46,484 bases of DNA from the NCBI GenBank assembly GCA_900314825.1, contig OMWS01000041.1, positions 1 to 46,484 of the forward strand, given 5' to 3'. The translations under genes were made by a program, and so were the position numbers. The notes below the pieces were generated by a model that was not told the DNA's origin, did not search any database, and was given only the letters and a program-made list of their open reading frames with translations. Every line of letters begins with the position of its first letter. The stretch's first letter is position 1. Origin of the DNA: an uncultured Veillonellaceae bacterium (GTDB lineage: Bacteria; Bacillota; Negativicutes; Selenomonadales; Selenomonadaceae). Positions 40,001 to 46,484 of the stretch are shown here, in pieces.

Positions 40001-41146
40001 TCACCGGCAATACAAGACGCGTTCGCCAGATCCTGGAATCGCATACGGCAATCCATATGACCGCAAGAGCGCGCGTTCGCTGTCCGTGCAGAGATACTCC
40101 GTGACGTCGACCGGATAATGGCGGAACGCGAACGTGTAGTCGGGACGGAGCGAGCGAATATAGCGTTGCAGCACCCACATGTCTTCCGGCTTGTGATAGA
40201 CACAGATCGCCATGCGCGGTTTGCAGCGGGCGATCGTCTGCGCCGCGCCATGGAGCGCCGCGAGTTCCGCGCCCTCAATGTCCATCTTGATGAAATCGAC
40301 GCGCGACAAGCCTCGTGCCGCTACATAATCATCGATGCTCGTGAATTGCGCCGTCCGGTTGCCACCCTCCACCATGCAGCTCGCCGTCACATTTTCTCCG
40401 CGCTGGAAGCTCGCCGTCTGCGTCTTCTCCGCAAGCCCCATGTTCTCTGCGACGAATCCATACTTCGCTGCATTTTCGGCGCATGCCGGAAAATTTTCGC
40501 CATCCATTTCAAAGGCGAACACCTTGCCGGAGGGGCCTGCCGCTGCCAGGAAATCCCGCGACGTGACGCCGTCGAAGGCGCCGCCATCGATCACGATGTC
40601 GCCGGGACGCACCGTGAATCCTTCGAGAAAATATTGCGGCTCCGGCGCCAAGCGGAAATCGCCGATGTTGCACGTCGCGACATGGACCATCGCACCGAGA
40701 AACGCGCGGCGCGATGCGGCATCCTGGTAGTCTGCGTACGACTCATACAGGTCGAGCAGATGCGCATCATAATATTCGATCAGGCCGTCGATGCGGTCCG
40801 GATGCTCGAGGTACAAGCTATCGATGCCCCATTGGGCGAAATACGGCTGGAAGCACGCCGGAAGCCCGCCGTCGCTGATGAACATGATGCCAGGTTTTGC
40901 TCCGAGCGCGGCGAATTTCCGTACGGAAACGACGGGGACGGGGGAATCCGGCAACGGCTGTCCAAAATTCACGATCATCGTCACATGGATGCCGCGCTTC
41001 GTCAAAAACTGCAAGAACGTCGGAAGTTCTTCCGCCCCCCGCACGTAAAACAGCCCGCACGGCATCTGCGTCTCTGCCAGAAGGCGAAACACGCGCGACA
41101 ACCGTTTCGCATGAAAATCCGAAACGGCTTGCAAAAACTCTTTCAT
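40001..41146 (-). CDS. FkbM-family methyltransferase
   Basis: This 381-residue protein has an N-terminal domain (1-180) of unclear role and a C-terminal SAM-dependent methyltransferase of the FkbM type: GDIVIDGGAFDGVTSRDFLA (motif I), KVFAFEMDGENFPACAENA, FIKMDIEGAELAALHGA and KPRMAICVYHKPEDMW. Members methylate sugars or other small groups during surface polysaccharide or natural-product making. AAAGGAA precedes the ATG. It stands between the two-component operon and lysR; a remnant of a similar C-terminus lies just upstream. Confidence 0.88.
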   Translation of the reverse strand: MKEFLQAVSDFHAKRLSRVFRLLAETQMPCGLFYVRGAEELPTFLQFLTKRGIHVTMIVNFGQPLPDSPVPVVSVRKFAALGAKPGIMFISDGGLPACFQPYFAQWGIDSLYLEHPDRIDGLIEYYDAHLLDLYESYADYQDAASRRAFLGAMVHVATCNIGDFRLAPEPQYFLEGFTVRPGDIVIDGGAFDGVTSRDFLAAAGPSGKVFAFEMDGENFPACAENAAKYGFVAENMGLAEKTQTASFQRGENVTASCMVEGGNRTAQFTSIDDYVAARGLSRVDFIKMDIEGAELAALHGAAQTIARCKPRMAICVYHKPEDMWVLQRYIRSLRPDYTFAFRHYPVDVTEYLCTDSERALLRSYGLPYAIPGSGERVLYCR

Positions 41147-41239
41147 AGTGCATTCCTTTCCCACGGATGGCAACAAAACAGGAGTCTCATCCGCGCCAAG
41201 ACTTGCGGTTTGCCGGCATTCGATGACGTGCCGGGAAAA

Positions 41240-41338
41240 TCACCGGCCATACAGCACGCGTTCGTAGACCATCGGCTCCTGATACGGCAGATCGAACGAT
41301 GCGAGCACGGCGCGCATCTCGTCCGCACGTCCCCGCTC
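41240..41338 (-). pseudogene. C-terminal remnant of an FkbM-type methyltransferase
   Basis: On the minus strand the frame reads ...MRAVLASFDLPYQEPMVYERVLYGR and a stop. This aligns with the end of the intact FkbM protein (ALLRSYGLPYAIPGSGERVLYCR). No start or methyltransferase motif precedes it; it begins against the lysR stop codon. It looks like what is left of a tandem paralogue after a deletion. Confidence 0.55.
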
Positions 41339-41339
41339 C

Positions 41340-42218
41340 TCAATGCAGAAACATCTCGCGGAACAGCGCGAGGAAGTGCTGCGCGGACTGCGAGAGCGTG
41401 CGGTTCTTCAGCCACGCGACGACGGTGTGCGTCGTGATCTCCGGCGCGACGAGGCGCTTGTAGAAAAGGTCGCCGTCCGTGAGCAGCGTTTTCGACGAGA
41501 TCGGCAGGATCGCGAGGCCCATGCCCATTTTTGCGAGCAGAAGGTCTTGCACGATGCTGTCCGAGACGCAGAGGATCTTCGGCTCGTAGCCGAGCTTCTT
41601 GCACTCGCTCGTGAACATCGACTGCCACCGGAGCGGGAGGATGATCGGCTGCTCTTTGAGCTCGTCGAGTCGCACTTGGTGCGGGTCGCGGCCGATGCTC
41701 GTCTCCTTGTTCATGACGGCGACGAGCGGCTCGTTCGGCAGGACGATGGATTCGTAGAGGCGCGCGTCGACCTGCGTGCGCGTGATGCCGATCTCGATGA
41801 CGCGGTTGTCGAGGAGGTCGAGGATGCGCGTGCCCTCGCCCTCCCACAGCTGGAACGTCACCTGCTCGTAGCGGCGGTGGAACTCCGTGATGAGCTCCGG
41901 CAGCAGCATTGCGCCCGACGTCGTGATCGTGCCAAGCCGGATGCAGCCTGCGACGCCCGAGCCGATCTCCGTGATCTCGCGCACCGTGCCGTCCACCATG
42001 CCGAGGATGTGCTCGACGCGCGCGTACAGCACGCGCCCTGCGTCCGTCAGGCGGATGCGGCGGCTGCCGCGCTCGAAGAGCTGCACGCCGAGCTGCGACT
42101 CGAGCCGCTTCATCTGCCGCGACAGCGCCGGCTGCGCGATGCCGAGCCGCTGCGCCGCATGGCTGATGTTCCCCTCCTCGACGATCGCATAAAACGCGCG
42201 CATATCTTTGATTTCCAT
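41340..42218 (-). CDS. LysR-family transcriptional regulator
   Basis: This 292-residue regulator has the LysR winged helix at 1-60 (MEIKDMRAFYAIVEEGNISHAA, QPALSRQMKRLESQLG) and a two-lobed periplasmic-binding-like effector domain. The effector is unknown. AAAGGA precedes the ATG at 42218. It is divergent from dhaL, and a LysR-type dyad sits just before its start, so autoregulation is likely and control of dhaL possible. Confidence 0.92.
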   Translation of the reverse strand: MEIKDMRAFYAIVEEGNISHAAQRLGIAQPALSRQMKRLESQLGVQLFERGSRRIRLTDAGRVLYARVEHILGMVDGTVREITEIGSGVAGCIRLGTITTSGAMLLPELITEFHRRYEQVTFQLWEGEGTRILDLLDNRVIEIGITRTQVDARLYESIVLPNEPLVAVMNKETSIGRDPHQVRLDELKEQPIILPLRWQSMFTSECKKLGYEPKILCVSDSIVQDLLLAKMGMGLAILPISSKTLLTDGDLFYKRLVAPEITTHTVVAWLKNRTLSQSAQHFLALFREMFLH

Positions 42219-42252
42219 AGCGTGTCCTTTCTCTGCCAATGGAAGCAAAATC

Positions 42253-42275
42253 TATAGCACCGAATCATAGCTATC
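42253..42275. promoter_or_regulatory. Candidate LysR operator (dyad with 11-base spacer)
   Basis: TATAGC and GCTATC are inverted around exactly 11 bases, fitting the T-N11-A rule for LysR-type sites. The dyad lies downstream of the lysR promoter, 35 bases before the start codon. Confidence 0.55.
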
Positions 42276-42290
42276 AAAACGTATAGTTAT

Positions 42291-42319
42291 ATTATACGAT
42301 TTTCCATATAGTACTGCAA
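42291..42319 (-). promoter_or_regulatory. Promoter of the lysR gene
   Basis: On the minus strand TTGCAG (42319-42314) and TATAAT (42296-42291) are spaced by 17 bases. Confidence 0.7.
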
Positions 42320-42398
42320 ACTTTTTTCGTGAAAATGTATATTTATACAGCATACGAAAGCAACAGCGTCAGCGTGTCCGCTGTCGCGCAATTCGCGC

Positions 42399-42428
42399 TT
42401 GCGTTCCCGCTTTTGCCTGCGATATAAT
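42399..42428 (+). promoter_or_regulatory. Promoter of dhaL
   Basis: TTGCGT (42399-42404) and TATAAT (42423-42428) are spaced by 18 bases, about 70 bases before the start codon. Confidence 0.6.
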
Positions 42429-42498
42429 GATAGAAAAGTGTGCGTCGTCGTTCGTCCGCGGCGCGCGCAAATGCACGAAAGAAAGGTACGATGTGCAC

Positions 42499-43131
42499 AT
42501 GTCAAAAATCACGGAGGCCGTGCTTGCGGTCGCCCGCACGATCATAAAGGAAAAGCAATATCTGACGGAGCTCGACGGGCCGGTCGGCGACAGCGACCAC
42601 GGCATCAACATGGCGCGCGGCTTCGAGGCCGTGCAAGACGATCTCGTGCACGTGAAGGATCCGACGGACGCAAGCGAAGTGTTGCAGGCCGTCGGCAATG
42701 CGCTGCTCGATAATGTCGGCGGCGCGGCAGGCCCGCTCTATGGCGCAGGCTTCCTCGCGGCGGGCAAGGCGCTGACGAAAGACGATGCATTGAATGTTGC
42801 AACGCTGGAAAAAGCGCTCGGCGCCGCTGTTGCGGCCATCCAGAAGCGCGGCCGCTCCCAGAAGGGCGACAAGACGATGCTCGACGTCCTCATCCCCGTC
42901 TACGAATGCTTTACGCCGAAATACGCGGAAGGGCTGACGCTGCGCGAATGCCTCGCGGAAGCGAACTACGTGGCCAAGGACGGTGTCGAGTACACAAAGA
43001 CCATCGCCGCCCGCAAAGGCCGCGCCAGCTACCTCGGCGAACGCTCCATCGGCTACCAAGACCCCGGCGCCACAAGCGCCATGCTGATGGTGCGGACGGC
43101 GTATCAGTTTTTGAATCAGACGGGAAGATAA
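42499..43131 (+). CDS. dhaL: Dihydroxyacetone kinase ADP-binding subunit DhaL
   Basis: This 210-residue protein is the all-helical DhaL subunit that holds ADP/ATP and magnesium. The Asp triad is intact (D26, D31 and D33 in LDGPVGDSDHGIN), and NVGGAAGPLYGAGF, GDKTMLDVLIP and GRASYLGERSIGYQDPGA are typical. Neither DhaK nor DhaM is in the window, so the substrate-binding and phosphotransfer partners must be elsewhere or different. The ATG at 42499 is used; a GTG two codons earlier is better spaced from AAAGG and may be the true start. Confidence 0.88.
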   Translation: MSKITEAVLAVARTIIKEKQYLTELDGPVGDSDHGINMARGFEAVQDDLVHVKDPTDASEVLQAVGNALLDNVGGAAGPLYGAGFLAAGKALTKDDALNVATLEKALGAAVAAIQKRGRSQKGDKTMLDVLIPVYECFTPKYAEGLTLRECLAEANYVAKDGVEYTKTIAARKGRASYLGERSIGYQDPGATSAMLMVRTAYQFLNQTGR

Positions 43132-43143
43132 GCCCGCAATCAC

Positions 43144-43350
43144 GCCTCCCCCTCTGGGGGAGGTGGCCCCGAAGGGGTCGGATAAGCAGGCGCTTAGCGC
43201 TTCAGCGCTTAGCGGTCGCTTATGCCGCTTGCGGCGGAGGGTTACGACGTAGTTTGATTCTCTATTCTTTTGAACGAATCTAGAATCAATCTACCACGTG
43301 ACCCTCTCCGCCTCGCATTCGCTCGGCACCTCCCCCAGAGGGGGAGGCTT
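43144..43350. repeat. Dispersed palindromic repeat, core type 1, with nested palindrome
   Basis: Arms are GCCTCCCCCTCTGGGGGAGG and CACCTCCCCCAGAGGGGGAGG. A nested palindrome interrupts the left side at 43181-43226 (GCTTAGCGCTTCAGCGCTTAGC), followed by the GGGTTACGACG core. The copy ends 25 bases before gltX. Confidence 0.85.
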
Positions 43351-43374
43351 GCATATAACTAGGAGGAATTCACT

Positions 43375-44835
43375 TTGACAGACAAAAAAGTACGCACGCG
43401 CTTCGCGCCGAGCCCGACGGGCTATATGCACATCGGCAACCTGCGCACGGCACTCTATGCTTATCTCTTCGCGAAGGCGAAGGGCGGCGACTTCATCCTG
43501 CGCATCGAGGACACGGATCGCACGCGCTATGTTGCGGACGCCGTGGACTTCATCGAGCGCACGCTGAAGCTGGCGGGCATCACGCCGGACGAAGGCCCTG
43601 GCTACGGCGGCGATTGCGGCCCGTATGTCCAGAGCGAGCGCGTCGACCTTTACAAAAAATATGCCGAAGAGCTCGTCGCATCCGGCCACGCCTACCGCTG
43701 CTTCTGCGACCCGGATGAAGACCATACGACGGGCGAGTTCGGCGGCTACGACCGCACGTGCCGCAATCTGCCGCAGGACGTGATCGACGAGCACCTGAAA
43801 AACGGCGATCCCTACGTCATCCGTCAGAAAATGCCGGAGGATGGCGAGACATCGTACCAGGACGTGTTGCACGGTGTCGTCACGATCCCGAACAGCGAGC
43901 TCGAGGACCAGGTGCTCCTGAAGCGTGACGGCATGCCGACGTACAACTTCGCGAACGTCATCGACGACCACCTCATGGGCATCACGCACATCATGCGTGG
44001 CGCGGAATTCATCACCTCGACGCCGAAATATATTCTGCTTTACCAGTCGTTCGGCTGGGACGTCCCCGTCTTCATCCACCTCGCACCGGTCATGGGCAAA
44101 AACGAGGACGGCAGCGTCTCGAAGCTCTCGAAGCGCCACGGCGCGACGTCGTTCGACGATCTCGTCAAGATGGGCTACCTGCCGGAAGCCATCGTGAACT
44201 ACGTCGCGCTGCTCGGCTGGAATCCGAAGACGACGAACCAGGAAATCTTCTCGATGCAGGAACTGATCGAGCACTTCAGCCTCGAAGGCCTCTCGAAATC
44301 CCCGGCCGTCTTCGACTACCAGAAGCTCGGCTGGGTCAGCGGCGAATACTTCAAAGCCATGGAACCAGCGAAATTTGCCGAGATGGCAAAACCGTTCGCA
44401 GGCGACCTGCCCGATTATTTGGAGAAAAACTGGAGCGGCCTCGCCGAGCTCCTGCGCACGCGCATCGAGCGCCTCGGCCAGATCCCAGACGAGATCGGCT
44501 TCCTCTGCGAACAGCCGGCCTTTGACGCGGAGCTCTATGTGAACAAGCGCAACAAGGTCACGCCGGACAAGGCGAAAGAACTGCTGCCGGCCGTCATCGA
44601 ACTGCTGAAAGCCGTCCCCGAAAGCGAATGGACGAACGACAGCCTCTACGCGAAGCTCGAAGCGCACATCGAAGCCACGAGCGTGAAGAAAGGCCTCATG
44701 ATGTGGGTCGTCCGCATCGCGGCCGCCGGTCAAAAAGTCACGCCGGGCGGCGCTACGGAGATCCTCACGCTCCTCGGCAAAGAAAATTCTCTCGCGCGCC
44801 TGCAAAAAAGTCTTGACGCGCTCTCTGCGCTGTAA
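43375..44835 (+). CDS. gltX: Glutamyl-tRNA synthetase
   Basis: This 486-residue class I synthetase charges tRNA-Glu. The HIGH-type motif is PSPTGYMHIGNLRT (12-25) and the KMSKS-type motif is SKLSKRHG (about 247-254); the Glu-specific block LRIEDTDRTRY is present. The single HIGH-domain architecture with a helical anticodon-binding end is the discriminating or non-discriminating bacterial form; gene content here cannot say which. Translation starts at TTG (43375), with AGGAGG just upstream and no alternative ATG. Two tRNA-Glu genes follow, whose promoter lies in its last codons. Confidence 0.96.
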   Translation: MTDKKVRTRFAPSPTGYMHIGNLRTALYAYLFAKAKGGDFILRIEDTDRTRYVADAVDFIERTLKLAGITPDEGPGYGGDCGPYVQSERVDLYKKYAEELVASGHAYRCFCDPDEDHTTGEFGGYDRTCRNLPQDVIDEHLKNGDPYVIRQKMPEDGETSYQDVLHGVVTIPNSELEDQVLLKRDGMPTYNFANVIDDHLMGITHIMRGAEFITSTPKYILLYQSFGWDVPVFIHLAPVMGKNEDGSVSKLSKRHGATSFDDLVKMGYLPEAIVNYVALLGWNPKTTNQEIFSMQELIEHFSLEGLSKSPAVFDYQKLGWVSGEYFKAMEPAKFAEMAKPFAGDLPDYLEKNWSGLAELLRTRIERLGQIPDEIGFLCEQPAFDAELYVNKRNKVTPDKAKELLPAVIELLKAVPESEWTNDSLYAKLEAHIEATSVKKGLMMWVVRIAAAGQKVTPGGATEILTLLGKENSLARLQKSLDALSAL

Positions 44836-44841
44836 TATAAT
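44813..44841 (+). promoter_or_regulatory. Promoter of the tRNA-Glu genes, inside the gltX end
   Basis: TTGACG (44813-44818) and TATAAT (44836-44841) are spaced by 17 bases. The -35 box is within the last gltX codons and the stop codon lies just before the -10 box. Confidence 0.8.
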
Positions 44842-44892
44842 AATGCTTGTCCTTAGCGCAGTCTTCCTGTGACGCGCAAACGACAAGCATAT

Positions 44893-44967
44893 GGCGCCTT
44901 CGTCAAGCGGTTAAGACACCGGCCTCTCACGCCGGGTTCATGGGTTCGAATCCCATAGGCGTCACCA
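44893..44967 (+). tRNA. tRNA-Glu (anticodon CTC), copy 1
   Basis: The cloverleaf has acceptor GGCGCCU/AGGCGUC, anticodon stem CCGGC/GCCGG around CUCUCAC, T stem UGGG/CCCA with GUUCGAAU-type loop, and encoded ACCA. The anticodon CUC reads GAG. Confidence 0.95.
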
Positions 44968-44969
44968 TC

Positions 44970-45044
44970 GGCACCTTCGTCAAGCGGTTAAGACACCGGC
45001 CTCTCACGCCGGGTTCATGGGTTCGAATCCCATAGGTGTCACCA
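44970..45044 (+). tRNA. tRNA-Glu (anticodon CTC), copy 2
   Basis: This copy is separated from the first by two bases and differs only in the acceptor: GGCACCU/AGGUGUC, so a G-C pair became A-U on both sides. The anticodon is again CUC. Confidence 0.95.
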
Positions 45045-45052
45045 GAATGTTC

Positions 45053-45084
45053 GTGGCTGTTGCGGAAGCAACAGCCACTTTTGT
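45053..45084 (+). terminator. Terminator of the tRNA-Glu pair
   Basis: GTGGCTGTTGC and GCAACAGCCAC form a perfect 11-base stem with a GGAA loop and a following TTTTGTT. Confidence 0.88.
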
Positions 45085-45149
45085 TAAGCGAACTGCGCCT
45101 CTCCCTTAGAGCAGTGGCATGAAATTTAAGCGAGCGGGGCTCGCAACCT

Positions 45150-45303
45150 ACGCCTCCCCCTCTGGGGGAGGTGGCCCCGAAGGGGTCGGAGAGGGTAACG
45201 CAGTAACTACATTCTCATTCCTTTCGATAGGAATACAGAATTTGGTCATACGTTACCCTCTCCGCCTCGCATTCGCTCGGCACCTCCCCCAGAGGGGGAG
45301 GCG
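45150..45303. repeat. Dispersed palindromic repeat, core type 1, cleanest copy
   Basis: Arms CGCCTCCCCCTCTGGGGGAG and CTCCCCCAGAGGGGGAGGCG are exact inverted repeats. Inside are GGCCCCGAAGGGG, GGAGAGGGTAACG and its complement CGTTACCCTCTCC around a variable centre. This is the best model for the family. Confidence 0.88.
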
Positions 45304-45351
45304 TTATTTGGTAGCTACCATCGCTTAACTTCATACCATGACCCTCGGAGA

Positions 45352-45388
45352 GGGAGCCTGAGGTTGATTGGCATCGGGCTTTTTCATT
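45352..45388 (+). terminator. Possible terminator before the permease gene
   Basis: AGCCTGA and TCGGGCT pair across a 12-base loop and are followed by TTTTT. The stem is short, and no gene ends just upstream. Confidence 0.35.
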
Positions 45389-45440
45389 GACTTCACGCTA
45401 TCGCCTCTGATGGGGAGGCATAATTAGAGGGGACTTTTCT

Positions 45441-46199
45441 ATGATACTTTTATCTATGCTCGCCCTCGGCGCCGTGATCGGCTTCGTCGGCGCGGGCGGG
45501 GCGGGCGTGACAATCACGCTGCTCGTCGTCGGCTTTGCCGTGCCCGTGCATACGGCGCTTGCCGTCGCGCTTGCCGCCATGACGTTCACGACGCTTTCGG
45601 GCGCGGTGTCACATTTCCGCCAGCACGAGGTCGTCGCCCTGACTGGCGCGGCGCTCGGCCTTGGCGGTGCGCTCGGGGCGCTCGGCGGCGCGGCCGTGTC
45701 GAATATGCTGCCCGCCAAAGAACTCGGCACGGCGACGGCCATCATGATGCTCGCGAGCGGCGGCCTCCAGTACATGAAGCTCTACCATCCGAAATGGCTC
45801 GCCGCCCACTTCCCCGTGCGCGAGACGATGCTGACGGGCCCGGCGCTCTGGCGGCGCGGCATCCCGGTCGGCATGTGCTGCGGCTTCCTCGCCGGCGCGT
45901 TCGGCATCGGCGCGGCCGCCTTCATCCAGGTCGCGCTCATGGTGCTCTTCGGCGTGCCGCTCCTCCAGAGCATCGGCACATGCATGATGATCATCCTGCC
46001 CATCTCCGCGGCGGGCGGCCTCGGCTACCTCGCAAGCGGCCACCTCGACCTCATGATCTTCCTGCAGACGCTTGCAGGCCTCACGATCGGCGCCTGGTTC
46101 GGCGCGAAGCTCACCCACCTCGCCCCGCTCCCGATCCTCAAGGCCTCCATCGTCGGCATGAGCGTCATCGGCGGCGTCATCATGCTCATCGGACGGTGA
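45441..46199 (+). CDS. TauE/SafE family permease
   Basis: This 252-residue membrane protein has about eight helices in two halves with the TauE/SafE pattern: GFVGAGGAGVTITLLVV near the N-terminus and the second-half repeat GFLAGAFGIGAAAFIQVALM. Members move sulfite, sulfonates or other organic anions out of or into the cell; substrate is not readable here. AGAGGGG precedes the ATG. It stands alone between repeat copies. Confidence 0.88.
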   Translation: MILLSMLALGAVIGFVGAGGAGVTITLLVVGFAVPVHTALAVALAAMTFTTLSGAVSHFRQHEVVALTGAALGLGGALGALGGAAVSNMLPAKELGTATAIMMLASGGLQYMKLYHPKWLAAHFPVRETMLTGPALWRRGIPVGMCCGFLAGAFGIGAAAFIQVALMVLFGVPLLQSIGTCMMIILPISAAGGLGYLASGHLDLMIFLQTLAGLTIGAWFGAKLTHLAPLPILKASIVGMSVIGGVIMLIGR

Positions 46200-46236
46200 A
46201 CCACAGAAGCCTCGCCCTCTGGGAAAAGCAGACGCA
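46200..46236. repeat. Short fragment of the dispersed repeat
   Basis: ACCACAGAAGCCTCGCCCTC and GGGAAAAGCAGACGCAAGG match the left end of the next copy at 46298, then the similarity stops. Confidence 0.65.
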
Positions 46237-46303
46237 AGGAACTGTTGCAGTTACTAGACCAATTCCACATACATCATCCATTGCCGAACGTGGCGACCAC
46301 AGA

Positions 46304-46484
46304 AGCCTCTCCCTCTGGGAAAAGCAGACGCAAGGCGCTTTAGCGCCTATGCGGTCGCTTTATCCTTTCGGTAGAGGGGGACCGCGAAGCGGTGGAGAGG
46401 GTACTAGGGTGCGATAGCAAAACAAAAAGAGGAAGCCTTTCAAAGCATCAAGTCGTTTGTGTTAAAACGTAATGCTTCGAAGGC
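46304..46484. repeat. Dispersed palindromic repeat, core type 2, cut by the window end
   Basis: The left arm GCCTCTCCCTCTGGG is split by the nested palindrome at 46319-46365 (GGCGCTTTAGCGCC), then continues GGGGGACCGCGAAGCGGTGG and the type 2 core GGTGCGATAGC. The right arm lies beyond the window. Confidence 0.82.

Noticed and set aside
41143..41847. Open frame overlapping lysR and the FkbM upstream region
   Set aside because: It is the shadow of lysR in another frame, rich in Arg/His/Pro, and ends in the intergenic gap.

Overview
The window looks like a chromosomal segment of a GC-rich diderm Firmicute of the Negativicutes, most likely a Selenomonadaceae relative (Selenomonas, Mitsuokella or similar). 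The clues are an OmpM-type porin with an N-terminal SLH domain, a secretin in an otherwise Firmicutes-like gene set, a six-gene rnfCDGEAB operon, PerR, and a GltX that starts at TTG. No species can be fixed from the sequence alone.

Layout. 1-4851: porin, TetR regulator, an orphan secretin and a NarL-type response regulator. 4923-10113: a tRNA-Ala(CGC) gene followed by a 5 kb accessory island bounded by a 63 bp direct repeat of the tRNA 3' end. The island holds five exported proteins (one an ankyrin lipoprotein), a DinJ-like antitoxin paired with a stray Rpn C-terminal domain, and an intact dinJ-yafQ pair. 10176-16955: MATE exporter, YdcF protein, cupin, perR, tRNA-Val, PHP phosphatase, an AAA-ATPase/nuclease protein and ung. 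17289-20863: a leftward folate cluster (folE, folP, folB, folK-DHFR fusion). 21209-24997: a small helical protein, an RpiB-like isomerase, two tandem DUF4160 modules, and a divergent NgoMIV-type restriction-modification pair. 25076-30280: rnfCDGEAB. 30495-32404: a PIN toxin-antitoxin pair and a DAK2 protein. 32993-36061: a 1022-residue FtsA-like protein with an AT-hook. 36345-43131: exported protein, DUF559 nuclease, two-component system, FkbM methyltransferase, LysR and DhaL. 43375-46199: gltX, two tandem tRNA-Glu genes and a TauE/SafE permease.

The strongest unexplained signal is a dispersed repeat family. At least 13 full or partial copies of a roughly 150-330 bp imperfect palindrome lie in this 46 kb. 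They share GC-rich outer arms but carry at least three unrelated cores, and several contain a second nested palindrome. Most sit between genes, but three contribute protein sequence: a complete 150 bp copy reads through as 50 extra residues inside the DHFR domain of folK-folA, a truncated copy forms part of the N-terminus of RnfD, and a repeat tail supplies the last 16 residues of FolE. This resembles the behaviour of Rickettsia palindromic elements, in sequences I do not recognise from a named family.

Genes that work together: the fol cluster makes dihydropterin precursors and reduces folate; rnfCDGEAB builds the ferredoxin:NAD+ oxidoreductase ion pump; gltX lies just upstream of two tRNA-Glu genes, so an enzyme and its substrate RNAs are adjacent; the methyltransferase and NgoMIV-like nuclease form one restriction system.
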